Origin: Verrucomicrobiota bacterium
GTDB lineage: Bacteria > Verrucomicrobiota > Kiritimatiellia > JAHIZV01
DNA: 45,009 nucleotides
NCBI GenBank assembly: GCA_018814445.1
Contig: JAHIZV010000197.1
Span: forward strand, 1 to 45,009
Direction of reading: 5' to 3'
Shown: one piece after another, positions 30,101 through 37,215 of the stretch
Layout: every line of letters begins with the position of its first letter
How positions within the stretch are numbered: the stretch's first letter is position 1
Notes under the pieces: generated by a model
Database searches by the model: none
The model's input: only the letters and a program-made list of their open reading frames with translations
What the model was told of the DNA's origin: nothing
Program-made: the position numbers and the translations under genes

Positions 30101-33100
30101 GTTAATGTCGATGGCCTGGATACGCGCATTGCCGGTCTGGGTCAGCTCCGCCGTGGAGAAAGTGGCTGCGGTCGGTTTCGCCGCGCCTACAACTTCCACG
30201 CGCTTGATCGGATACTTGCCGCCGGACAGGGAGACAAGATGCACACCGGCGCCCACAGTGAGCTTCGCAGGAGTGTTCACTCCCGTAGCCTGGCCGTTCA
30301 GCAGTATCGGATAGCTTCCTCCGTTCGCCGCCGTAACCTGAATATTTCCAGGCGCATGATTTGTTGAGATGTCGACGATCGTGAGTTCACCTTCCCGCGT
30401 AACAACCTCGGGAACAGGATACGTCATGACGGCGCCGCCCTGGACAAAGTGGGACCCCGGCGACATATCGGCAAGCAGGTTTGGAAGGACGGCGTTCGTG
30501 CTCCAATCCGGATAGTTGTTGAAAAGCGTGTCGACGCTCCGGGTGTTGTACGTGGTGAAGTTGACCGTCGTCGTGCTGGCGACACCGTTCCATACCCGTG
30601 CAAGATGCGTACCGAAGTTGTCCAGATAGACGGGCATGGTCTGCGTTCTCTCGAAGCCGACGCCGAGGAATGAGCGGCTGAGCCCGCGCTCCAACTCGAA
30701 GTGCGTGTTGGTGGTTACTGTGTTCGCGTTTGTTGCGTCGATCCACCCCTTCGCTTCCACGGACTCGCGCGAGAATACACCGACGTTCGTCAGAATACCG
30801 GAGCCGAACGCGTACACTCCCGTAAAAAGCGTGCCGTTGAAGAACTCTGCCTTGTGCTCCGGCTGCGAGGCCTTGACGTAGTAGTGGCCTTGAGGAAGAC
30901 CCATGCGGTATCCTCCGATGTCATCCGGAAGCCCCACGATTGCATATCTGCCGTCCGCACCCGTAAGCCCCTCGCCCATGACCTTTCCTGGAAGGACATA
31001 GCGGTGCCCGTTGATTACGTTGGTCACGCCGCCCATACCGACCGCGAGTACTTTCGCCCCGGTGAGCGGGCGTCCGTTCACATCGCGAACCCATCCGGAG
31101 ATCTTCACGCCGGAATAGACGACTACGTCGTCCACCCACCACCCCATGAGATGATTGTTGATCGTATTCTGAACGGTGAAAACAAAACGGACTTCGACGT
31201 TGCTCATTCCAGCAAAGGCGCTCAGGTCAGCCGCGCGATGTATCCAGTTCGTGCTGAGGCCCGATCGGACACTCGATACCGGAATCCAGCCCGGATTGTT
31301 TCCTCCACGCGCCTGCACAGTGAGGAAATCATTGAAGGGCTCCGTCTCATAGAACTCGTTCCATTCAACAAACAGCGTAGCGGCATTCGTCGGGTTGAAG
31401 GCCGGGGGTTGAACCGCGCACTGTATGAGAGCGCCGAGATTGTAGTCCGCATTGAGATTCATGCCCGAGGGGTCCTTCGCCGCGCGAAACGCGTGATTAG
31501 TCGTGCGGTCGTGAAGAAGATGCACCTCCAACGGCGTGTTCGTATCTTTCGGGTCGGGGTCGGTGACCGTTCGGTGCCAGATATCAAAAGGCTGGAACAG
31601 ATTGACAGGATAGTGCAGCCAATTCGTCCAACTGGCGCCTTCGAAATTCTCACGGACATGATAGTCATAGAGCGTCGCCGTCGCGCGATCAGCCCATCCG
31701 AGCTGATAGGCACAGCCGTCGCTGACATACGTATTGGTCATGCTGTCGGCACGCAGCGGATTCGATCCATAGAAGTTGACTTCGAAACCGTCATCCAGGC
31801 CGTCTTCGTCCGTATCGGCGAGACCGGGATGAGTGCCTGCCGCGATTTCCGCGCCGTCACCGATGCCGTCGCTGTCGCTGTCGCCCGAGTGCGGGTTCCC
31901 GCCATATTTAAACTCATTGCTGTTCGCGACACCGTCACCGTCGGGGTCCAGACTGCCGTCCGCGGCACTGAGAGGATTCAACCCGTTATAGACTTCCCAT
32001 CCGTCCCACGCGCCGTCACCGTCCGTATCAGGATTCGTAGGATCAAGCGTAGCCGTACCGATCGCCGCGGGAAGGCACACGGCGCCATTCGTGAACCACC
32101 AGTTGAACTCCTCGTAGTTCGTCAGTCCGTCACCGTCAATATCGGAACTTCCGAACTGATCCGGGTCGCCGGCGACTCCCGTCTTTATGTTGATTGCGCC
32201 GTTGTCCAGCGGATTCAGCGCAGGATAGTTGCTGTTTGAAGCTGAAGGATGTAAAGCGTTGTTGGTCGAGTAGCGCCACTCCCACCCGTCCCACATGGAA
32301 TCTCCATCCGTGTCTATGTTGCACGGCTCAGTACCTATTGCGACTTCAACTGTATCATCGAGACAATCTGAATCGGTGTCTCCCACTCCGGAGAATGTGC
32401 CGGCAGAGCGCACCTCTGTATTGTTGTCGAGCCGACCGCCGGCATCCGCCGCGCGAACGCCAAAGCAATACCGGCCGTTGGCCAGTCCGGTGACGAGATA
32501 GCTGGTCGCGCCGTTTGTGATTACAACCAGTGTTCCGGTGTCGAATACATCTTCGACCACGCACGGGTTAGTAGAACTGCACGGCACAGATGCCGTCGTC
32601 CGATAGACATGATACGCGATGTTGCTTGATGCCGTGACGTCGTCAATGGCCTGATTCCAGGTCAGCAGTACGCCCGTATTCGTGCCGGTTGCGGTCTTCA
32701 ACCCATCAAATGCCGGGGCCGTGCGGTCGCCGACCCGGATGTAGGTCTGGACAGAGCCACTGGCCTCGAACGTGATGAGAGGTTCACCACCGTAATGATC
32801 AACCTGCGGATTCACGCGAAGGGCCGCGTTGGTCTCTATGCCGTTGTAGCCCGCCGAATTCGGTGTGCCGATTCCGTACCAGCTTCCGCCAGCCCACTTC
32901 TTCGCCTGAACGGCCGTGTGCCCATTCGTGCCCCCCTGCCATGCCGCGACTACTTCCCCTCTGAAGTTGACGGAGATAGACGAAGAGCCGGGATCACGCG
33001 CCGAATTCGTTGACACGCTGAGACCCTCGCAGGCCGTCATGGATGAACCCAGAGCCGTCCATGTCCCTGTATAGCGGGCAGCAAAAACCTGTTTCCGCAT

Positions 33101-34018
33101 GCAGTCCGGATAGCTGTAGACCGGATACTGCACCCACGAGAGATACAGTGTGCCGTTGTATTCGTCCAAATCCGGTGAGGTAAGGTAGGGACCGTTTCCT
33201 GCGTCGGGAAGAGAGATCCACGCTGCACCGTTGAAATAGCGGTTCCTGATGAGCAGATTGCTGAGTTCCTGCCATGTCACGGCCGGATAGCCGTTAAGAT
33301 CAACCATATCCGGCTGAGTTGCCAGCGTCGCGCCGGGAATGCCCGTGCCTGATGCCGATCCAGCGAGTTGCACCCATTGCGTTCCGTTCCACTGCTTCAG
33401 ATACATGCGGTAGATCGTGCCGCCGTCCAGCTTTGTCTGCCGCCACAGGACCGTAGGTTTTCCGCCGATGATCCGGATAACTGCCATGCCGGCATCATTT
33501 GTTGAATTACCGCTGACACCGTTGCCGCTCGCGGAGCCCCCGAGTTCAACCCACTCGGCTCCATTATACTTCTTCACGAAAATGTGATTCGGCTGATTCG
33601 GAGCTGATATCTGCTCAGTCCAGGCAACATAGACCGTGCTGCCGTCCACGGCGACGGAAGGACTGACAGAGTTGTTTGTGGAAGATGAGACACCCTCGCC
33701 CGCAACCGTTCCTTCGAGTTCCACCCACGAATTCGTCAGACGCAGCCACTGGCCCTGCTGAGTAGCGATATCACCATAGCCGCCATTCCACTCCTGGACA
33801 TAGATCTGGCTCACGCCGAGAGTGTTGGTCTTCGCGTAAGCTCTGACAGGATCGCCATCGCCGGTTAACGCCATCTTCGGCGTAAGTGTCTGGGTGAACG
33901 CGGCCGTACTCAGCAAGATCAGCGCAATGGTCAGACCCGCAGAGAACGCAGAACCCCGGCGGCGCAGTAACCTCTCAGGCGGAGTCCGGGCCCAAGATCG
34001 CCAACACATCTTTTTCAT
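24146..34018 (-). CDS. Giant secreted modular protein: propeller-like, TSP3, PEGA, C-type lectin-like and Kelch modules
   Basis: One intact frame encodes 3,290 residues. An N-terminal signal peptide (residues 1-42, hydrophobic core AGLTIALILLSTAAF) points to export. Approximate domain order: 50-430 propeller-like blades with repeated W-V-E/Q-L-G/A-G-S-A-S-G motifs; 440-545 fibronectin III-like; 550-770 seven DxDxDGxxD thrombospondin-3 repeats; 800-970 MAM-like sandwich ending WWVDDVVVYSG; 970-1070 carboxypeptidase-regulatory-like; 1220-1360 two PEGA-like units; 1400-1940 about fifteen more DxDxDG repeats; 1955-2073 C-type lectin-like (FGHLAVI, FFWVNGEPYTYRRY, NGYWKAI, LLIEY); 2120-2820 Kelch repeats (VIFGG, ILFGG, VVFGG, FLFGG) interrupted near 2370-2530 by a DNRLRE-like module; 2820 one more Ca repeat; 2900-3130 second MAM-like (WYIDDVAIM); 3130-3200 regulatory-like; 3205-3290 terminal beta module. 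No LPXTG or PEP-CTERM anchor is seen. The likely role is Ca-dependent surface binding to glycans or proteins; that is inference. Confidence 0.9.
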   Translation of the reverse strand: MKKMCWRSWARTPPERLLRRRGSAFSAGLTIALILLSTAAFTQTLTPKMALTGDGDPVRAYAKTNTLGVSQIYVQEWNGGYGDIATQQGQWLRLTNSWVELEGTVAGEGVSSSTNNSVSPSVAVDGSTVYVAWTEQISAPNQPNHIFVKKYNGAEWVELGGSASGNGVSGNSTNDAGMAVIRIIGGKPTVLWRQTKLDGGTIYRMYLKQWNGTQWVQLAGSASGTGIPGATLATQPDMVDLNGYPAVTWQELSNLLIRNRYFNGAAWISLPDAGNGPYLTSPDLDEYNGTLYLSWVQYPVYSYPDCMRKQVFAARYTGTWTALGSSMTACEGLSVSTNSARDPGSSSISVNFRGEVVAAWQGGTNGHTAVQAKKWAGGSWYGIGTPNSAGYNGIETNAALRVNPQVDHYGGEPLITFEASGSVQTYIRVGDRTAPAFDGLKTATGTNTGVLLTWNQAIDDVTASSNIAYHVYRTTASVPCSSTNPCVVEDVFDTGTLVVITNGATSYLVTGLANGRYCFGVRAADAGGRLDNNTEVRSAGTFSGVGDTDSDCLDDTVEVAIGTEPCNIDTDGDSMWDGWEWRYSTNNALHPSASNSNYPALNPLDNGAINIKTGVAGDPDQFGSSDIDGDGLTNYEEFNWWFTNGAVCLPAAIGTATLDPTNPDTDGDGAWDGWEVYNGLNPLSAADGSLDPDGDGVANSNEFKYGGNPHSGDSDSDGIGDGAEIAAGTHPGLADTDEDGLDDGFEVNFYGSNPLRADSMTNTYVSDGCAYQLGWADRATATLYDYHVRENFEGASWTNWLHYPVNLFQPFDIWHRTVTDPDPKDTNTPLEVHLLHDRTTNHAFRAAKDPSGMNLNADYNLGALIQCAVQPPAFNPTNAATLFVEWNEFYETEPFNDFLTVQARGGNNPGWIPVSSVRSGLSTNWIHRAADLSAFAGMSNVEVRFVFTVQNTINNHLMGWWVDDVVVYSGVKISGWVRDVNGRPLTGAKVLAVGMGGVTNVINGHRYVLPGKVMGEGLTGADGRYAIVGLPDDIGGYRMGLPQGHYYVKASQPEHKAEFFNGTLFTGVYAFGSGILTNVGVFSRESVEAKGWIDATNANTVTTNTHFELERGLSRSFLGVGFERTQTMPVYLDNFGTHLARVWNGVASTTTVNFTTYNTRSVDTLFNNYPDWSTNAVLPNLLADMSPGSHFVQGGAVMTYPVPEVVTREGELTIVDISTNHAPGNIQVTAANGGSYPILLNGQATGVNTPAKLTVGAGVHLVSLSGGKYPIKRVEVVGAAKPTAATFSTAELTQTGNARIQAIDINGNSITGASIFVNGSVIDASYVAGGATTTTPTTLVNLNVGEHYVTLAKSGYRGSQIRSITVTAGVGTTNSFILYQSDEEYDGVGDAREVLGYGNIFLYAGGDDPDGDGLSNDIEDDLFRLYGVNANPFEPDSDSDGETDGAEAGFDGLTNLYALTTLYTNAVQGSTTVEALFVGRFLRGIDNFGSGNVTASIDCDRFQANAVGHYVDLNHMEEPARTVFQGVPQFVDSVAVSMGHAAGTQVYADTRPDVTDTDGDGMWDGFEIKYQGSPSNRVLDAIECNDPEIDSDNDGVSNGAEFRGKDGIANTNDFTSPIDADTDDDQLPDGWEYDYSLDPRNPVDAFSDGDGDGLVNLGEYYGGANPTLRDTDADYLDDGKEVIVWGTDPQDVDTDNDSLLDGQEVADKNMDGIEDGGFFTGLVPGGDFDGDGFKDGPTDWDTDGDGMPDGFEVVDAFGNIRPVALNPYDPTDSDEDADGDGLSNYDEYLVRDALTGHSPLEFDLLYHIIWNMEQWPVWDYSTDPFNADSDGDGMPDGYEVQDGLHPVDPVPVGDDVLVRYNDLGPDGDVDRDGLWNIREYNIRFRLDPNADSNSVNSVSTHPWRPDTDFDGLVDGEEHHALFSHPILQDTDGDRLMDGTNLSNTYGEVDSSLHTDYELVVTNITWDQALVAAVKPHPKNPTIFGHLAVIGEGVESYEVTRLIQQAGVTNVAVGGAYLSDGTFFWVNGEPYTYRRYIGNDPAATDANRLALDGNGYWKAIVSNDVIDALLIEYSDISVNTNHFDSSTNDLWRLVYPTLDVHDLPYWEKVALDPASLIPPPRWGHAQEYVPVFEKKVRKIDGFPYEDGRNEYTGPEGTVLLDNRKLVVIGGRDGIDKYRDVWEYWVQSNSWTRSAVDLGGMSINSFNAYQAHSGVSEFDAVLLLQHNDQGCRNLDPGSPWDANRSDLTWGLPKARPYSSGGYLSRSYDYIFIQSGWNDRNQYLYPEPIPSIYYKSTDDPSAIIEESRFDLDEDVWQSIEGLEFKDTNGATTVSAATNLYGYVDDGKIPFGRYEDTLVTSVVENGTTVGTNTFFRTNVATAIRFNEFPFRGTCETIYKAEYIFWIDSAPAADLDLTLKFEFKKFNDDFGTQGESAPYDNDHGLLASTRELPLTRLTFSHTNSSPVDFTITNGATGLYTVDVTTAVSDIINAQSFESRSVGIVITNRSATGFALISQDSHKMHIEYIPVYKQAAEWHDETTVQTEQGEVPSKRKSIAMAYNHLNDRIVIFGGMNGKQVFDETYEGEPRWAGADDRKTPTMVSWTRMTTEQVPPARWGHSLVFDANNNRMILFGGFDDNHKALNDVWAYESAGTVSTVQTNDSGQGDGSVIITTNTISTPATWTQLTAFQDSQRPAPRGGAAVVYFGGWYYDRGDTSYTAQDEGTIVVFGGTDGKRYFNDTWLLDFSFANRTIDTTNSMRWILVDPGGQHSAVPSPRAFAGFSYAQNGDGAGSDLGIYENRVPLNGGDAVAFLFGGRTGVLPTNKDTDGDMVDDGVEYELGGPAAGRDPRVNALVSPNATETIPFVYNRIGTWPGDDLVGTPPRAPIADFEVLSYNDRVHGDRMLNFKGYTVPWQGYPLETTLTNVTWTIGDESFGFPYEDPHTNRIIYITGVDAFYADWYYLWFHRHGVGDPEDPKDEWELGTPDPSEMTSEKAPPWAHSGRWCYGTDLNGTYANSARMELYSPLIDLDIPSANSTDPANSNSWHLVFHEWLNLADVNDIVRIEVIRPKTPADIYTRSEGQNPVLTVLPNRNSAYNTSNDWRRVVVPLDIVGNASNVYFRFTLLSDSEGVAGGWYIDDVAIMQGAELSGSFTNLGGTSVVVSLIGTNYNGHIYSNTVTDANGNWGFGLLPLGDYQVGSIATLVQGISITPGSWEPMLGGTNLVAISVGGPGVTIPKVINWPAVPGALYRVEAADDLGPWYTMAYVVASSSTQTYTDYGPYPTTRSYRVWAVPAP

Positions 34019-34071
34019 TTCACTCGATCCCTTCTCATCTCTGTTTCGTTAATTCAAATACTCGTCTGAAA

Positions 34072-34509
34072 TCACTCTTCAGAGGCATCGGCCTGGTACT
34101 CTGCCGTGCGCATTTCCCGCAAAATAGCCTCTTCCTCAGCCTGAAGCGCCTCGAGCCGTCGGAAAAGATCCTTACGTGCGTGCAAGAGATCAATATACTC
34201 GGGAACGACCTCCAGGCGGGCCTCCAGCGCCTGTCTTTTTTCGATCATTTCCTTTTCGAGGGCCTTGATCTCCTTGTGAAGGGCAGCGCAGACAGGATCA
34301 TCATACTCAATATCATGCTGCTTGTTATAGACCTTCTTGGCCGCCTCGCTGATTGCCTCACGGGTTTCCGCGAGAGCCGCGCGAACCTGTTCGAGCTCGT
34401 TTGTGAGAGATGAAGATGAAGCGGAGGCGTCATCGCTGTATGCGACCGCCGCAAGAACAAAAAGAGACAGGATCAGCCCATCCCTGATGCGCGAAAACGC
34501 TGTAAACAT
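34072..34509 (-). CDS. Small exported coiled-coil protein, function unknown
   Basis: The 145-residue product has an N-terminal signal-like helix (ILSLFVLAAVAYSDDASA, with probable cleavage after the ASA at about residue 30). Almost continuous heptad-rich helix follows, high in Glu, Lys, Ala and Arg, broken by a short VVPEYIDLL segment. It resembles periplasmic coiled-coil proteins in general and no specific family was recognised. The ATG at 34509 is preferred over a TTG at 34536, since GAGG lies 10 nt upstream and the signal helix is then near the start. It lies 53 nt before the giant gene with no terminator between, so the two may share a transcript, and the protein could act as a chaperone or partner in export; that is only positional inference. 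Confidence 0.72.
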   Translation of the reverse strand: MFTAFSRIRDGLILSLFVLAAVAYSDDASASSSSLTNELEQVRAALAETREAISEAAKKVYNKQHDIEYDDPVCAALHKEIKALEKEMIEKRQALEARLEVVPEYIDLLHARKDLFRRLEALQAEEEAILREMRTAEYQADASEE

Positions 34510-34553
34510 CCGGTTCTGACCTCTTCGGAAAAACAACTAAGGTATTGCGTTTT

Positions 34554-34582
34554 AATATGCGTGGAAAGAAGTCTCATTGCAA
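34554..34582 (-). promoter_or_regulatory. Possible promoter for the coiled-coil and giant-protein genes
   Basis: On the minus strand, TTGCAA (34582-34577) and CATATT (34559-34554) are spaced by 17 nt. They lie in the 95-nt gap after the dinG-like gene. Box matches are moderate; the position suits a transcript covering both downstream genes. Confidence 0.4.
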
Positions 34583-34604
34583 TATGTTTTAGACTGAGAA
34601 GTCG

Positions 34605-36605
34605 CTAAATATCGACGATTTCAACCGGACATTCGGGAATTGAAGCGAGAAACAGCCGGCCGTATCGCTTCCCGATGATGCGCGGGTCAAGGACCGCAAC
34701 GATTCCGGTGTCGGTAGACGATCTGATCAGGCGCCCGATGCCCTGCCGGAATTTAAGAACGGCTTCGGGTAAAGAGTACTCCATGAACGGGTCCCCCCCG
34801 CGCTCCCGTATCCGGTCAAAGCGCGCCTTGACGACAGGTTGATCCGGCACGGCAAAGGGAAGTCTGACAATGATGACGTTTCCCAGTGCTTCTCCCCGCA
34901 CATCGACCCCCATCCAGAAACTGTCCAACCCGAAAAGGACACTGGATTTATCCCGCTTGAACTCCTCGAGCATGACGTGCCGCGGGGTCCCCGTGCCCTG
35001 CACCAGCAAGGTCACCCCCATGCTCTCGAGAAACGGACTAACTGTCTCGGCGACCGCTTTCATCATGCGATCGCTCGTGAAGAGAACAAACGCATGCCCC
35101 CCGCTCTTCCCCACAAAATGCTCGATCGCTTTCCCCGCCGAGGCTTCAAACTCGGGACTGTTTGGGTCCGGCATGTTCCTCGCGATGAAAACGCGCATCT
35201 GACGCGCGTAGTCAAAGGGAGAACCCACTGAAAGGGCTTCGCAGTTCACAGCCCCAACGCGCTCGCAAAAATAGCGCAGGTTCCCGGCCACGCCCAGCGT
35301 CGCGCTCGTGAGAACCACGGGCGCAGGCCCCTCGAACAGCATTCGCTGGAGGACGGGCGCCACTTCAACCGGGGCGGAATAGAGCACGGTCTGTTTGCGC
35401 CGGCCCTCGCTCCCGACCCAATAGACGTGGTCGTCACAGGACTGATCCAGGAATGCTCCGAGTTCCTTGCGCAGTTCCTCGCCCCGCATCGCCGCCGCAT
35501 GCAACTCGCCGTAGAGATCCGGGTCATCGATTCCTTTCGCAAGATCGTTCACGCCTCCGATCACTGAGTTGAGCATCTGGATCGCCGTGGTCTGAATGGT
35601 CAGCGGCTCCGTTACGACCCGTTGATTGACCCCTCCCTCGAGCGCGGCCCAGTTTCTAATCTCCCTGAGCAGGCGCTTGACCTCCGTTTGCAGTTTGGAC
35701 ACGGCATGCGCGGTCTTCCCGTCACGCATCACTTCCAGCAGTCCTTTCCTTGAGTCGGGCGAGTGCAGCCTCTTAAGCCAGTAGTCGAAGCTGAATTCGG
35801 ACAGACGGATACCGAGGTAGTCCGAAGCAACAGCTTCCATCTGGTGCGCCTCGTCAACGACCAGGGCACCATAGTCCGGAAGGAAAGACGCTCCTGCCGT
35901 ACGCAGTTTCAAATCCGAGAACAGGAGGTGGTGGTTGACTACCAGCACGTGCGCCGTCTGCATCGCACTCCTGGCCCTGACATAGTGACAACGCTTGTAT
36001 TCCGGACACTTGTTCCAGAGACAGTTCCCTGGCTCCACGCAGACCTGACTCCACACCTCGCCGGAAGGCTGCTTACGCATGTCCTGAAGCGTCCCGTCGG
36101 ACGTGACCTCGGCCCACGAATGGACCGACGATAATTCCTGCTCCGCCTTGTCCTTGAACATATCGGGGCCGAACCGCCTGGCGCGGGCCAAGCGGCGCAG
36201 GCAGACGTAGTTCTGCCTGCCCTTGACCAGCACAGCCTTGAAATCGATACCGAGATGCTTGCGAAGAAAGGGGATGTCTTTCAGGAACAACTGCTCCTGC
36301 AGACTGATCGTGTAGGTCGCGACCACGACCCGCTTGTCCTCCCTCGCCGCGTGCAGAATCAAGGGAACGAGATAAGCGAAACTTTTTCCAACCCCGGTCC
36401 CGGCTTCAACGGCAAGATGATGCGGCGCCGTAACGGACCTCGCAACAGCAGACCCCATTTCAAGCTGTTGAGGGCGGACTTCGTAGGCAAATTCGTCGGA
36501 TGAAGTCGAACTCTCCAGCGTGCCGCCGGGGCGGAGAAACGCGGCAACCGCACTGAGTAAATCGGATGCGTCCCCTCGCTTCGGCTCTGATATCGGTGAG
36601 ATCAT
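34605..36605 (-). CDS. DinG/XPD-family ATP-dependent helicase
   Basis: The 666-residue protein is an iron-sulfur superfamily 2 DNA helicase. Motif I is VEAGTGVGKSFAYLVP at about residue 70. The four cluster cysteines are in NYVCLRRL and GNCLWNKCPEYKRCHY. Motif II is VVDEAHQME, and the C-terminal helicase motifs include SATLGVAG, VLFTSD, and QGIGRLIRSSTD as motif VI. DinG-type helicases unwind 5' to 3' and clear R-loops and replication obstacles. It starts at ATG 36605. No N-terminal exonuclease domain is present, unlike the Gram-positive long form. It is divergent from tRNA-Gly. Confidence 0.92.
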   Translation of the reverse strand: MISPISEPKRGDASDLLSAVAAFLRPGGTLESSTSSDEFAYEVRPQQLEMGSAVARSVTAPHHLAVEAGTGVGKSFAYLVPLILHAAREDKRVVVATYTISLQEQLFLKDIPFLRKHLGIDFKAVLVKGRQNYVCLRRLARARRFGPDMFKDKAEQELSSVHSWAEVTSDGTLQDMRKQPSGEVWSQVCVEPGNCLWNKCPEYKRCHYVRARSAMQTAHVLVVNHHLLFSDLKLRTAGASFLPDYGALVVDEAHQMEAVASDYLGIRLSEFSFDYWLKRLHSPDSRKGLLEVMRDGKTAHAVSKLQTEVKRLLREIRNWAALEGGVNQRVVTEPLTIQTTAIQMLNSVIGGVNDLAKGIDDPDLYGELHAAAMRGEELRKELGAFLDQSCDDHVYWVGSEGRRKQTVLYSAPVEVAPVLQRMLFEGPAPVVLTSATLGVAGNLRYFCERVGAVNCEALSVGSPFDYARQMRVFIARNMPDPNSPEFEASAGKAIEHFVGKSGGHAFVLFTSDRMMKAVAETVSPFLESMGVTLLVQGTGTPRHVMLEEFKRDKSSVLFGLDSFWMGVDVRGEALGNVIIVRLPFAVPDQPVVKARFDRIRERGGDPFMEYSLPEAVLKFRQGIGRLIRSSTDTGIVAVLDPRIIGKRYGRLFLASIPECPVEIVDI

Positions 36606-36669
36606 CCGCTGTCTTTAGCAAAAGAAACGCACTCATCCCACAAAAATGGAAAGTCCGGGCAACTTTCAC

Positions 36670-36697
36670 TTGAAATCCCCGACAAGCACGGCATAGT
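36670..36697 (+). promoter_or_regulatory. Possible promoter of tRNA-Gly
   Basis: TTGAAA (36670-36675) and CATAGT (36692-36697) are separated by 16 nt, ending 20 nt before the tRNA. The TAGTTA two bases further on is another reading of the -10. Confidence 0.45.
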
Positions 36698-36716
36698 TAG
36701 CTCCGCTTTTTCGGGA

Positions 36717-36791
36717 GCGAGCGTAGCTCAGTGGTAGAGCTCCACCTTGCCAAGGTGGCTGTCGTGAGTTCGAATCTCATCGCTCGCTCCA
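36717..36791 (+). tRNA. tRNA-Gly (anticodon GCC)
   Basis: The 75-nt cloverleaf has acceptor GCGAGCG/CGCTCGC, anticodon stem CCACC/GGTGG with loop TTGCCAA, T stem GTGAG/CTCAT (one G-U) with loop TTCGAAT, discriminator T and an encoded CCA. Its last 19 nt recur 192 nt downstream, and an inverted near-copy lies between them (see the repeat entries). Confidence 0.97.
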
Positions 36792-36857
36792 TTCTTTTGC
36801 CTGCTACCCGATACCGGATCCCGACAACCAGATGTCGGATCCCGCTCACCACCCATG
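36773..36857 (+). repeat. 85-bp direct repeat, copy 1 (tRNA-Gly 3' end plus hairpin)
   Basis: This copy begins inside the T loop of tRNA-Gly and runs 66 nt past its CCA. It contains a hairpin in which GGATCCCGACA pairs with TGTCGGATCC around loop ACCAGA, with one bulged C. Copy 2 is at 36965-37049, offset 192 nt, with a single mismatch near 36805 (T here, C in copy 2). Confidence 0.95.
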
Positions 36858-36964
36858 AGCGATGAGAGTCGAACTCGTTCGACGGGGAGGCGCGGGGGCG
36901 CGCCGGACCGAGGCTGAACGCAGAGAAGCCCCGCAGGGCAAGCCGCTTGGGAAAGCGGCGCAGC
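36858..36964 (+). repeat. Structured 107-nt spacer starting with an inverted tRNA-Gly tail
   Basis: The first 19 nt (AGCGATGAGAGTCGAACTC) equal the reverse complement of the tRNA-Gly T-arm and acceptor with one mismatch. The rest is GC-rich and folds: GTCGAA/TTCGAC at 36868-36883, a GGCGCG-rich stretch, and a perfect 7-bp hairpin GCCGCTT-GGGA-AAGCGGC at 36942-36959. The spacer's start can pair with the tail in copy 2 (AGCGATGAGA with TCTCATCGCT), closing the whole spacer as one large stem-loop. No protein frame is credible here. Confidence 0.8.
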
Positions 36965-37049
36965 AATCTCATCGCTCGCTCCATTCTTTTGCCTGCCACC
37001 CGATACCGGATCCCGACAACCAGATGTCGGATCCCGCTCACCACCCATG
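36965..37049 (+). repeat. 85-bp direct repeat, copy 2
   Basis: This is the second copy of the tRNA tail and hairpin, 84 of 85 identical to 36773-36857. It holds only the last 19 nt of the tRNA, so it is not a functional tRNA gene. After the repeat ends, the two flanks differ at once. Confidence 0.95.
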
Positions 37050-37136
37050 GCTAATGGTTCATGGGCGATGGAGTTGAGTAGGCAGGCGGATCTTCATCAC
37101 CGTCCGTTCCCGACACCCGAATCCTCCCGCTTCGAC

Positions 37137-37171
37137 GTTCGATGTTTGATGTTCGATGTTTGATGTTCTAT
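37137..37171 (+). repeat. Five tandem heptamers (GTTCGAT / GTTTGAT)
   Basis: The units are GTTCGAT, GTTTGAT, GTTCGAT, GTTTGAT and GTTCTAT, so the true period is 14 nt with alternation of C and T. The array lies 44 nt before the thioredoxin-like gene. Confidence 0.9.
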
Positions 37172-37174
37172 CTT
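37146..37174 (+). promoter_or_regulatory. Possible promoter formed by the heptamer array
   Basis: TTGATG (37146-37151), inside the repeats, and TATCTT (37169-37174), at the array's edge, are 17 nt apart. Initiation near 37181 would leave a 35-nt leader before the thioredoxin-like ATG. This could be chance in a repetitive T-rich stretch. Confidence 0.35.
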
Positions 37175-37215
37175 CCCCTCACCATCAACTGACAAAACGG
37201 CACAGGAGAACAGAC

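Noticed and set aside
30701-32239. Long open frame (512 codons) on the plus strand
   Set aside because: It is antisense to the giant gene, rich in Arg, Val and Ile without domain motifs, and arises from the codon bias of the repeat region on the other strand.
36697-37044. Protein-like frames over tRNA-Gly and the repeats
   Set aside because: They are translations of the tRNA and of the two hairpin copies (GIRHLVVGIRYRVAG occurs twice only because the DNA is duplicated).
36773-37049. Genomic island bounded by att sites in tRNA-Gly
   Set aside because: The two tRNA-tail copies are only 192 nt apart with no integrase or cargo between them, so no island is present now; a remnant cannot be excluded.
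37137-37171. CRISPR-like array
   Set aside because: The heptamers are directly tandem without spacers and no cas gene is near.
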